A DNA stretch of 64,000 nucleotides from Streptomyces fradiae ATCC 10745 = DSM 40063 (GTDB lineage: Bacteria; Actinomycetota; Actinomycetes; Streptomycetales; Streptomycetaceae). The notes under the pieces were generated by a model, which made no database searches, was not told the origin of the DNA, and worked only from the letters and a program-made list of their open reading frames with translations. Within the stretch, counting starts at the first letter, position 1. Every line of letters begins with the position of its first letter. The position numbers were made by a program, and so were the translations under genes. Where the stretch lies: assembly GCF_008704425.1 (NCBI RefSeq), contig NZ_CP023696.1, positions 4,132,501 to 4,196,500 of the forward strand, read 5' to 3'. This document shows positions 16,986-23,955 of the stretch, in pieces.

Positions 16986-17801
16986 ATGGACCGCCTGGAG
17001 GAGATCGCGCATCGGCTGGTGGAGGTCGGCGGCGTCGTCGCCGTGTGCCTGGGAGGCAGTCGGGCGCGAGGTACGCACAGCCCCGACTCCGATGACGACC
17101 TGGGCCTGTACTACCGGCCGCCGCTGGACACCACGGCACTGCGTCTGCTGGCGGCGGAGCTGACCGGTGAGCCGGTGGAGATCACCGAGCCGGGCGGCTG
17201 GGGACCGTGGGTGGACGGTGGCGGCTGGCTGGTCGTCGACGGCCGTCGCGTCGACTGGATCTACCGGGACCTGGACCGTGTCCACCGCGTCTGGCAGCAG
17301 TGCCGGGCCGGGCACTTCGAGGTCGGCGTCCAGCCCGGCCACCCCCTGGGGGTGTACTCCCACGCCTATGCCGGTGAAGTGGCCCTTGGGCGTGTCCTCG
17401 CCGACCCCGGAGGCGAGCTTCAGGCCTTGCGAGAGGAGACGCGCCACTATCCGGAGCCCCTGCGCGCAGCGCTCATCGGCAACGCGCGGTGGGAGGCACC
17501 GTTCATCCTGGCCGGCGCCCGCAAGGGAGCGTCCCGCGGTGACGCCTTCCACGTCGCCGGCTGCCTCTTCCGCGCGGTCGGCCTCCTCGTGCAGGCGCTC
17601 CACGCCCATGCCGGGTGCTGGCTGCTCAACGAGAAGGGTGCCGTGCGGGCCGCGGGAGGACTCACCGCCGCGCCCGCGGACTTCGCCGGACGGGCGCAGG
17701 GGTTGTTCTCCGCGCTCGGGACCACTCCGGAGACGCTCGCCGCCGCGCTCGATGACGCCGACCGGCTGGTCGCCGAGGTGTGCGGTGCCCTCGCCGGGTG
17801 A
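16986..17801 (+). CDS. Nucleotidyltransferase-domain protein
   Basis: Protein of 271 residues with a polymerase-beta-type nucleotidyltransferase domain at the N terminus. The signature GGSRARGTHSPDSDDDL contains GS and paired Asp residues for metal binding. The rest is a mostly helical domain with a final segment FAGRAQGLFSALG. The family includes aminoglycoside nucleotidyltransferases, but also many housekeeping and unknown members; no resistance function should be assumed. It is divergent from the flavoenzyme gene. CAGACT lies 6 nt before the ATG, which may mean a leaderless mRNA. Confidence 0.78.
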   Translation: MDRLEEIAHRLVEVGGVVAVCLGGSRARGTHSPDSDDDLGLYYRPPLDTTALRLLAAELTGEPVEITEPGGWGPWVDGGGWLVVDGRRVDWIYRDLDRVHRVWQQCRAGHFEVGVQPGHPLGVYSHAYAGEVALGRVLADPGGELQALREETRHYPEPLRAALIGNARWEAPFILAGARKGASRGDAFHVAGCLFRAVGLLVQALHAHAGCWLLNEKGAVRAAGGLTAAPADFAGRAQGLFSALGTTPETLAAALDDADRLVAEVCGALAG

Positions 17802-17866
17802 CCGGCACCTCGATCACGGGATGCGCGGTGAGGCCGCCGCGTCCCGGACCGCGCGACGACACAGAA

Positions 17867-17898
17867 AGGCGCTGCGCCCCCCTCCGAGCGCAGCGCCT
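17867..17898. terminator. Bidirectional terminator between convergent genes
   Basis: AGGCGCTGCGC at 17867-17877 and its perfect complement GCGCAGCGCCT at 17888-17898, with a 10-nt loop. It lies between the convergent nucleotidyltransferase and surface-protein genes. On the minus strand it is followed by TTTCTGT, a usable U-rich tail. Confidence 0.75.
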
Positions 17899-17922
17899 CT
17901 CCGGTCCTGTGTGGTGCCTGCC

Positions 17923-18939
17923 CTACGCGGCGGCACCGTTCTGGCGGCGCTTCAGCGCGAAGACGACGCCGGCGCCCGCGACGATGGCGATGCCGCCGGC
18001 GATGCCGATGGTCGGCAGCATGTCGCTGGAGCCGGTCTCGGCGAGCGTGCCGGTGACGGGCAGCTCGGCGAGCTCGCCCTGCGGCTTGGTGTCGGGCTTG
18101 TGCTCGCCCTTGCCCGGCTTGCCCGTGGCGTCGTCCACGTCACCCGGGTCGGTGCCCGCGGCGAGGATGTCGAAGACGTAGACGGTGTCGTCGCCGTACT
18201 CGCAGAGGCCGTCCTTGGTGATGCTGACGCCCGAGGAGACGACCACGCCGAAGCCGTCGGGGGCCTTGCCGTCGACCTTCAGGCGCATCTTGGCCTCGCT
18301 GTACTCGCCCTCCTTGAGGGCGTTGGAGGTGCCGAAGTAGCCGTCCTCCTCGTCGATGTCCACCCACGAGCCGCCGATGTACGCCTGGACGGTGACGAAG
18401 CGAGACATGTCGGCCTCGTCCTCGGCGTCGAAGGCCGCCGCGTACAGGTAGGCGTCGACGCCCTCGACCGCGTGGCCGGACTTGTTCTCGACGCGGAAGG
18501 TGAAGTCCTTCCAGCCGGAGCCCGCGACGACCTTCGACGGCAGCCCGCGCAGCTCGGTGCGGACGCCCTCGTTCTCCTCGTACTCCTCGCACTGGTCGGT
18601 CGGCGCCGTCGTGGAGGGCGACGGGGACGGGGTGGCGCTGCCGGACGGCGCCGGGGCGGAGGCGCTCCCGCTGGGCTCGCCCGCCTTCGGCTCCTCGCCC
18701 TTCGGCTCCTCGCCCTTGGGCTCCTCGTCCTTGGGCTTGCCGACGGACGGGGCCTGCTCCGTCTCGTCCTGGGAGGGCACCTGCTCCTCGGCCGGGGTCT
18801 CCTCGGCAGCCGGGGCCGGGGAGGACTCCGCCGTCGACGGAGTGACGCCCGCCGCGTACGCGGCCGGGGCCATGAGGAAGGCGGCGGGCGTGATGACGGC
18901 GGTCGCGGCGGCGACGGCCATGGCGCGGCGAAGCTTCAA
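17923..18939 (-). CDS. Sortase-anchored (LAxTG) cell-surface protein
   Basis: Secreted, wall-anchored protein of 338 residues. It begins with a signal peptide (KLRRAMAVAAATAV, a hydrophobic core, and MAPAAYA as a cleavage site). Then come an acidic Pro/Glu/Lys-rich spacer with three EEPKG-type repeats, a Ser/Pro/Thr-rich stretch, and a folded domain from about 150 to 280. The C terminus is a sorting signal: LPVTG, then LAETG, a hydrophobic segment and the tail KRRQNGAAA. LAxTG is the motif of class E sortases of Streptomyces. The start chosen is the TTG at 18939, preceded by gagg at 7 nt; an ATG at 18921 would cut off the positive end of the signal peptide. Role of the surface domain unknown. 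Confidence 0.85.
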   Translation of the reverse strand: MKLRRAMAVAAATAVITPAAFLMAPAAYAAGVTPSTAESSPAPAAEETPAEEQVPSQDETEQAPSVGKPKDEEPKGEEPKGEEPKAGEPSGSASAPAPSGSATPSPSPSTTAPTDQCEEYEENEGVRTELRGLPSKVVAGSGWKDFTFRVENKSGHAVEGVDAYLYAAAFDAEDEADMSRFVTVQAYIGGSWVDIDEEDGYFGTSNALKEGEYSEAKMRLKVDGKAPDGFGVVVSSGVSITKDGLCEYGDDTVYVFDILAAGTDPGDVDDATGKPGKGEHKPDTKPQGELAELPVTGTLAETGSSDMLPTIGIAGGIAIVAGAGVVFALKRRQNGAAA

Positions 18940-19306
18940 GTCAAGACCTCGTGGTCTCGGGCGTGCCACCGGATATGGCACGGACGTGGTGTCGGGCCGC
19001 CGTCGCACACGACGGGCACGGCCCTGGGTTTCGCCTACATGACCTGCGGTGGCGACCATTGGTTGCCCTGAAACTCACAGGTTCCTTATGTGGGCTGCGT
19101 CACGTGTCACTCCAGGCGCCCTCCGGGGTCGGGCGCGCGACGACCAGAGCCCGCCACGGCGGGCCGGGCCCCTGGCCATGGGGCTGTCCACATCGTGGAG
19201 GGTGATCAGCCTGAAACCGCCTGGTCCCTCTCGGTGGCTCGTGTCAGACTTTTTGGCCTTGTTCGTTGCTGAAACGGCTTCACAGGGGAGAGCGGGGGCT
19301 TTTGCG
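18940..19306. other. Intergenic region between the surface-protein and toxin genes
   Basis: Divergent promoter region of about 367 bp. No gene or clear element is recognised. GC content begins to drop here, which marks the left edge of the toxin island. Confidence 0.5.
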
Positions 19307-20995
19307 GTGGGCTACACCGTTCCTGAAGGCGTCGACACGATGCTCGACGTCGTTGGCGTGGGGTGGCCCAACGTCGACGAGGACGCGTACCGCGACATGG
19401 CGCAAGCCTTACGCGAGTTCGCCGACGACGCGGACGACGATGCCGGAGTCGCCTACGGCCACATCCAGACCCTGCTGTCCAGTGGCCAGGCCGAATCGCT
19501 GGCGGCCCTGGACAATCACTGGTCGAAGGTGCAGGGCAAGCACAAGGATCTCGCCAAGGCAGCACGTCTGGTTGCGGGCGCGCTTGACCGTGTCGCCGAC
19601 ATCATCGTCGCCAGGAAGATCGCAGCTGTCGGAGAACTGGCCGACCTCTGCGCGACCGTGGGTATCACCCTGGCGCTGGCGCCCATCACCGCCGGCCTGT
19701 CGACACTGCTGGCCGGGGCCAAGATTGCAGCGACTCGCGTCGCCTTCAAGCGCATTCTGAAGGAGATGGTGGAGGCGGCCGTCGCTGAGATCGTCGCACT
19801 GCTGACCGAGCCCGCGGTCGTCGCAATCGAGAACGTTGTCGCAGATCTCGCGATTCAGGCAGCGCTCACCGCAACCGGAGCCCAGGACGGGTACGACGTC
19901 GGTCGGACGAGGCAGGCCGCCGAGGGCGGACTGCACCTGAACTCGGCTGGCGTTCCCGCTGGGCCGCCACTCGGCACCGGGCCGAAGATCGACCACGATG
20001 CTCATGGCAAGGCCGGGATGCATCTCGCCGCCGTACAGGTCACCATGCGATCTCGCGCAGGCAGCAAGCTCGGCAAGGCGAAAGGGCATCACGGTCGAGC
20101 CAAGGGGAGGGATCCTCTGACCGCTGTCCTTGACACCGCCGTCGAAGGTGTCACGGAGAAGCTCGCCAAGGCGCTCGATGATCTCGGTGACCACGTGGGC
20201 AAGAAGGTCCCTGCTGCCATCGCCGAAAGCTCCAGGACGCACAGGGGGACCGACGGTGATGTCCGCGACCGTATCAAGGCGATCTCCGCGCAGGGCGGTG
20301 GAGGGAATGGAGGTTCCGGTAGCGGAGGTGGCGGGGGAGGTGGCGGGGGTGGCAACGGCGGCGGGGGCGAGTTCGACGGGCCCAACGGCAGGGAGATCTC
20401 ACCGCAACCGGGTTGGCACGGCAAGAGCGCAGGTAAAATGAAGCACCACCGGCGCGACGCGCTCGATGTGAACCATCTCAGTGAGGAGCAGCAGCGGGCC
20501 GCCCTGCTCCGGGAGACGCGCGCCTTGGCCGACGACGCTCAGCAGCAAGAGGCGGGACACAATCCGCCCGGTAAGGACCGCTTGGTGAAAGCGTGTGCAG
20601 GTGGACTTCTGCATGACGGGGTGCTCACTACTCACTCGAGTTCCACCAAGAGGCACGGCCAGACACAGCTCGATATCCATCCGGCGCTCAAGAGCGTTCT
20701 TGACCATGTGGAAGAGCAGATCCGCGCGGATGGCGAGAACCCGGGTGCCGGTCACGGCAAGTGCGCGGAGATCGCCCTCGTGTCGGACCGGCTACGAGGT
20801 CTGGAGAGCAGAGACGGCAGAGTCATCGGCAATCAGGAAGACATTCGTAGTGCGATGAGCGGAGCGCTCGTCTACTCTCTGCAGATCGGTGAACAGGATT
20901 CACCTACCGGCTTGAAGGGGCACGGCGACTACAAGGAACCCTGTAGATCGTGCTCAAGGATTCTCCCGTTGATCGGTGTTACGGCACACAGGTAG
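19307..20995 (+). CDS. Polymorphic toxin: WXG100-like front, Gly-rich linker, YwqJ-type deaminase tip
   Basis: Multidomain protein of 562 residues. Residues 1-200 form a helical WXG100-like region with the family's GVGWPNVDEDAYRDMAQALR opening and an NHWSKVQGKHKDL segment, as in toxins exported by type VII secretion. Hydrophobic helices follow at about 120-190. A Gly-rich linker lies near 325-360. The C-terminal 130 residues contain the deaminase metal motifs CAE (Cys486-Glu488) and PCRSC (Cys546, Cys549) of the YwqJ family. The GTG at 19307 was chosen because the homologous region begins there; an in-frame GTG at 19241 is possible. SUKH-3 immunity follows 13 bp downstream. Codons are less GC-biased than in the flanks. 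Nucleic acid or nucleotide deamination is the family's proposed role; the target is unknown. Confidence 0.85.
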   Translation: MGYTVPEGVDTMLDVVGVGWPNVDEDAYRDMAQALREFADDADDDAGVAYGHIQTLLSSGQAESLAALDNHWSKVQGKHKDLAKAARLVAGALDRVADIIVARKIAAVGELADLCATVGITLALAPITAGLSTLLAGAKIAATRVAFKRILKEMVEAAVAEIVALLTEPAVVAIENVVADLAIQAALTATGAQDGYDVGRTRQAAEGGLHLNSAGVPAGPPLGTGPKIDHDAHGKAGMHLAAVQVTMRSRAGSKLGKAKGHHGRAKGRDPLTAVLDTAVEGVTEKLAKALDDLGDHVGKKVPAAIAESSRTHRGTDGDVRDRIKAISAQGGGGNGGSGSGGGGGGGGGGNGGGGEFDGPNGREISPQPGWHGKSAGKMKHHRRDALDVNHLSEEQQRAALLRETRALADDAQQQEAGHNPPGKDRLVKACAGGLLHDGVLTTHSSSTKRHGQTQLDIHPALKSVLDHVEEQIRADGENPGAGHGKCAEIALVSDRLRGLESRDGRVIGNQEDIRSAMSGALVYSLQIGEQDSPTGLKGHGDYKEPCRSCSRILPLIGVTAHR

Positions 20996-21008
20996 AGCGA
21001 GGCGAACC

Positions 21009-21482
21009 ATGCCCATCCTGTCCTCGGCTCAAGAGGTGGACGCGTGGCTGACGGAGGCCGGCTGGCAGCCGGGTCGTGACGTGCTTGGCAAGGCGAATGA
21101 AGCAATTGCGGAGGTGGTGGGCCGGTATCGTTCCTACGGGGTGGAGATCAGTCCTTCCCCGCCTGCTCTTGCTTTCATCAGGGAGCACTGCTTCTTGCGC
21201 GCCGTCATGGACACTGCCCCGGAGAACTATGCCGTTTTCACGCCGCACCTTGTTTTCAAGGGGGACGCCGAGGAAGTAGCCGAACTCGCCGCAGATCTGG
21301 GCGTGGGGCTGTTTCCGATCGGCTATGACACTTACGACGGCTCCACCATCCTCATGGACGAGAAGGGTCGCTTCTTCTTCTCTCATCACACTGGCGTGTA
21401 TTACCTTGGGAGTGAGAAGTATGAGGCGTTGATGAGTTTGATGAGCAGTGAGATGGAAGATGCGGAGAACTACTTTGTCTGA
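21009..21482 (+). CDS. SUKH-3 family immunity protein
   Basis: Small soluble protein of 157 residues with SUKH-3 hallmarks: VDAWLTEAGWQPGRDV at the start, FPIGYDTYDGSTILMDEKGR in the middle, and a final segment with YYLGSEKYEALMSLM. SUKH-superfamily proteins bind and neutralise partner toxins. It begins 13 bp after the deaminase toxin with a gagg site 6 nt before ATG, so it is almost certainly cotranscribed and is the likely cognate immunity protein. Its last codons overlap the start of the next gene. Confidence 0.85.
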   Translation: MPILSSAQEVDAWLTEAGWQPGRDVLGKANEAIAEVVGRYRSYGVEISPSPPALAFIREHCFLRAVMDTAPENYAVFTPHLVFKGDAEEVAELAADLGVGLFPIGYDTYDGSTILMDEKGRFFFSHHTGVYYLGSEKYEALMSLMSSEMEDAENYFV

Positions 21483-21864
21483 CCTTGTTCCCGGTGTTGC
21501 GGCGTCATTGCTGATCCGCGGACGTATCTACAGTCAGACGAATTTCGGCGGTGAGGGTGAACCCAGACTCCACCCTGCGGTGCGGGACTTCTTCGAAAGT
21601 CTGCCCGTGGAACAGCGTGAGCCGTTCATTGGATACTGCGCCGAGTCTGCGCTGATCTCGGACCAGTTGTGGGGTATGGATCGCGGGCGTGTCGACCAGG
21701 AGGTGACGACGCTGGACGAAGCTGTCGCCCATTTCGCTGGTGCCGCCCTCGCCGCGAAGAAGATCCGCAGTCTCGGTGACCCGGAGCACGGCACTCCCGC
21801 GCAGGTGTGCCGTTCCTGCTCGGCACTACTCGGCCGGCTCGGCGTTGATGTCATCGAATCATGA
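21475..21864 (+). CDS. Free-standing YwqJ-type deaminase domain
   Basis: Protein of about 129 residues, homologous by eye to the last 130 residues of the toxin two genes upstream: both have a (L/I)HPA(V/L) block, a CAE motif (here Cys55-Glu57 in YCAESALISDQLWG) and a CRSC motif (Cys112, Cys115). It has no WXG100 or other export region. The start is taken as TTG at 21475, overlapping the SUKH-3 stop by 8 bp and preceded by ggag at 7 nt; an ATG at 21460 is the alternative. It may be a displaced toxin tip kept as a recombination reserve, or an expressed deaminase. The Pro before the CxxC motif of the first toxin is Val here. Confidence 0.72.
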   Translation: MSDLVPGVAASLLIRGRIYSQTNFGGEGEPRLHPAVRDFFESLPVEQREPFIGYCAESALISDQLWGMDRGRVDQEVTTLDEAVAHFAGAALAAKKIRSLGDPEHGTPAQVCRSCSALLGRLGVDVIES

Positions 21865-22808
21865 TGCGGCGGGGGAGTTCTCTGGTCGCGGCTGGGTGGT
21901 ACGAGGGGCGTGACGTGCAGGAGGCCGCCATGTCGGCCGTCTTGCGTACGGTCACCCTCGTCGAGCCGGTGGCCGATGGGGCGCGGTGGGAACTGTTCCC
22001 CGCCGCAGAGCGGGCCTTGCGCGAGTTCCACGGTCTGAACCTGCGGCCGAGCGGACCGGGTCGCGATGTTGCGGCCACTGGGTGCGTGGTCGACCCGGCC
22101 GAGGCAAGGCACGCTTTCCGTACTTGCATCCGCCTCGGCGCGTCCACGGGCTCCCGGGTGTTTCCATTCGGCCGGACGGACGCCGATGCGTTGCTCGCCG
22201 TCGACGAGGAAGGGCGCCTGTTCTCCGTCGGACATGGCGGGAGCTGGCATCTCGGTGACACCGTGCGCGAGGGCTTGATCGCGTTGACGGAAGGCTTTGC
22301 TCCACGCAGGGTCGCGCCACGGCGCTGGACGTGGACCGTACCGTCCGCGTCGGGCACGCCGCCCCTCGTCTCCGCCGTGCGCACTGCTCTGGTGGCTGTC
22401 TATGTCCTTCACCGCCGTCAGGTGTTCAGCGCCCGCAGTCTGAGGCTGACCGTCACGACACTTCGCGGGATCGGCCTGAAGGCCGTCGACCGGCCGCTTC
22501 CACTACCAGCCGGCTCGTTGGAGCGGAGCGCTACGCCGCTCGTGGCGGAGATGCAGTCGTTGATCGAGGCACAAGGGTGTACCGCACAGGGTGTCGAGCT
22601 CAGGGTGACCGTGAGCGCGCCGCCCCGCACGACCGTCCCATTGGCGTCAGTCTGCTGCGCCGTGCGCACGGGGCATTCTGCGCAGGCCCCGTCCATGGCG
22701 GAGATCTCACTCGCCGCGGGGGCTGGCGCGTCGGTCGGCCGAGCGCGGGCACTTCTCCAGGCGTGTGTTGAGGACTTCGCTCGGTATGCAGGGCAGCCGC
22801 CTTCGTGA
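21861..22808 (+). CDS. SUKH-3 domain protein with an unrecognised C-terminal domain
   Basis: Protein of 315 residues. Residues 1-145 match SUKH-3: LVAAGWYEGRDVQ, FPFGRTDADALLAVDEEGR and WHLGDTVREGLIALTEG. After a linker (RRVAPRRWTWTVPS) comes a second domain of about 165 residues with several predicted helices and strands that I do not recognise; no signal peptide or membrane helix is seen. The ATG overlaps the preceding stop as ATGA, so translation is coupled to the free-standing deaminase. Most likely immunity to that deaminase or a related one, with the extra half adding a new function or a second immunity domain. Confidence 0.72.
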   Translation: MMRRGSSLVAAGWYEGRDVQEAAMSAVLRTVTLVEPVADGARWELFPAAERALREFHGLNLRPSGPGRDVAATGCVVDPAEARHAFRTCIRLGASTGSRVFPFGRTDADALLAVDEEGRLFSVGHGGSWHLGDTVREGLIALTEGFAPRRVAPRRWTWTVPSASGTPPLVSAVRTALVAVYVLHRRQVFSARSLRLTVTTLRGIGLKAVDRPLPLPAGSLERSATPLVAEMQSLIEAQGCTAQGVELRVTVSAPPRTTVPLASVCCAVRTGHSAQAPSMAEISLAAGAGASVGRARALLQACVEDFARYAGQPPS

Positions 22809-23176
22809 GAGGCCGGCCGGCCGCCGGGTGTCGACATCTCCCATGCCCTCTGCACGGCTGCTCCGCGGCTCACTGCTGCACCGCCGACCTGGAACGCTCG
22901 TGAACGAGGAGATGGACGGCGAGGCGGATGCCGCAGTACGCATGGGGGCGGTCGGCGCCGGGCGTCCCCGGAGCCGGCCGCCCCTCGGGTGACCGGGCTG
23001 CTGTCCCCTGCCGTCCGGTCACACACGCCGGAGTGCGGTCCCACGGCGCACACGCGGTGCGCCACACCCTCCGGCGAAGTCGCGCTCTGGCGCGGACACC
23101 GGGACCAACGACCCGGTGTGGTCCGGGTCACGCACCGTACGGGTGACGTGCGGGCGCGGTGGCGGGCCGCCCGCGA
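22809..23176. other. Intergenic region, right edge of the toxin island
   Basis: About 370 bp between two convergent genes. GC content rises back to the chromosomal level. Short open frames on both strands look like remnants or chance; no tRNA, integrase or direct-repeat attachment site was found. Confidence 0.45.
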
Positions 23177-23632
23177 TCAGACGCGGCCCCGGCACAGCTC
23201 CAGCACGTTCATCGACAGGGCCGTGCCGGGCTTGCCCAGGGCGTCCCGGTAGCGGCCCAGGATCTCCATCTCGCGGGCGAGGTTGACCCGGCGCCCGCCG
23301 GAGCCGATGCGCGCCTCCTGGATGACGGCCGAGACGGCCATGCGCTCCTGGATGAGCCCGATGATCCGGTCGTCGAGCGCGTCGATGCGCTCACGGGCGC
23401 CCGCGATCAGCTCGGCCGCGTCGTCCGAGCGCGCGCCGGTGTTCTCGGCGGCGGTCCTGGGGTCGGCCTTGGACGCGGCCCGGGGCGTGGTTCCGGCGGC
23501 GGCCTGGGGGTGGGGCGCCGCGGGGGCCCCGGGCCTGGAGGCCGCCGAGGCCGTCGTGGCACGGGCGACAGGGGCAGCGGAGGCAGCAGGGGCGGCGGGG
23601 GCGGTGCGGGCGGGGGTGGTCGTCGGGGTCAT
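23177..23632 (-). CDS. Chorismate mutase (AroQ-type, short actinobacterial form)
   Basis: Enzyme of 151 residues converting chorismate to prephenate, the branch point to phenylalanine and tyrosine. An Ala/Thr/Pro-rich first 55 residues precede a helical AroQ domain: ELIAGARERIDALDDRII, LIQERMAVSAVIQEARI, then GGRRVNLAREMEILGRYRD and a closing GTALSMNVLELCRG. The ATG at 23632 has gaggag about 9 nt upstream. It lies on the minus strand behind a short leader ORF and a hairpin, which suggests control by aromatic amino acid supply. guaA is divergent from the leader. Confidence 0.88.
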   Translation of the reverse strand: MTPTTTPARTAPAAPAASAAPVARATTASAASRPGAPAAPHPQAAAGTTPRAASKADPRTAAENTGARSDDAAELIAGARERIDALDDRIIGLIQERMAVSAVIQEARIGSGGRRVNLAREMEILGRYRDALGKPGTALSMNVLELCRGRV

Positions 23633-23696
23633 CGCTGGGGCTCCTCGTGTCTGGTGGAGGCCCCGGAACGGCGTACGGCCCGGTGGAGACGACAGA

Positions 23697-23723
23697 CGCC
23701 CCGGGCCTTGTCGGCCCGGGGCG
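23697..23723 (-). terminator. Attenuator terminator hairpin before chorismate mutase
   Basis: CGCCCCGGGCC and GGCCCGGGGCG form a perfect 11-bp stem around a 5-nt loop, 22 nt after the leader ORF stop and about 65 nt before the chorismate mutase start. Flanking GACGAC/GTCGTC can extend it. There is no U tract. Position between leader peptide and gene is that of a transcription attenuator. Confidence 0.6.
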
Positions 23724-23744
23724 CCTGGTGAAGTCGTCAGTTGC

Positions 23745-23816
23745 TCAAGCAGCACGACCACGGCAGCCGGACCAGCCGGTGCCATAGGTAAAGACGAAGG
23801 TCGAGTGCGTGCGCAT
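23745..23816 (-). CDS. Aromatic-rich leader peptide (23 codons)
   Basis: A short ORF of 23 codons, too short for ordinary gene finding, reading MRTHSTFVFTYGTGW and then SGCRGRAA. Phe7, Phe9, Tyr11 and Trp15 fall in a nine-codon window, which is the pattern of a leader peptide that senses aromatic aminoacyl-tRNA levels. It is followed by a strong hairpin and chorismate mutase, whose products are these amino acids. Stalling at the aromatic codons could favour an antiterminator: bases 23767-23773 (GGUCCGG in the RNA) can pair with 23713-23719 (CCGGGCC, half of the terminator stem). The start codon lies about 7 nt after a CATACT box, so the leader may be translated without a ribosome binding site. 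Confidence 0.65.
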   Translation of the reverse strand: MRTHSTFVFTYGTGWSGCRGRAA

Positions 23817-23823
23817 GGCGGAC

Positions 23824-23829
23824 AGTATG
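23824..23829 (-). promoter_or_regulatory. -10 box CATACT for the leader-chorismate mutase transcript
   Basis: CATACT on the minus strand with 7 nt to the leader ATG, the usual arrangement for a leaderless start. No clear -35 box. Confidence 0.35.
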
Positions 23830-23907
23830 ACCCGCCGGTCCCCGCCGGGGCCAGCCGCGACCCGGACGGTTCGTATGGTGAGACGAAAGGAGGGTCGGCC
23901 GCGCCGG

Positions 23908-23913
23908 TAGAAT
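23908..23913 (+). promoter_or_regulatory. Candidate -10 box TAGAAT for guaA
   Basis: TAGAAT matches TAnnnT and lies about 42 bp before the guaA start, giving a leader of roughly 35 nt with ggaagg near its end. No matching -35 element was identified. Confidence 0.35.
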
Positions 23914-23955
23914 TGACTGATACCGACCCCCTCCCACCGCCGGAAGGCCGCCGTA

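Noticed and set aside
16986..17801. Aminoglycoside resistance gene
   Set aside because: Only the general nucleotidyltransferase motif is present; nothing specific to resistance enzymes was seen.
22809..23176. Integration site or tRNA at the edge of the toxin island
   Set aside because: No tRNA cloverleaf, integrase or flanking direct repeats were found.
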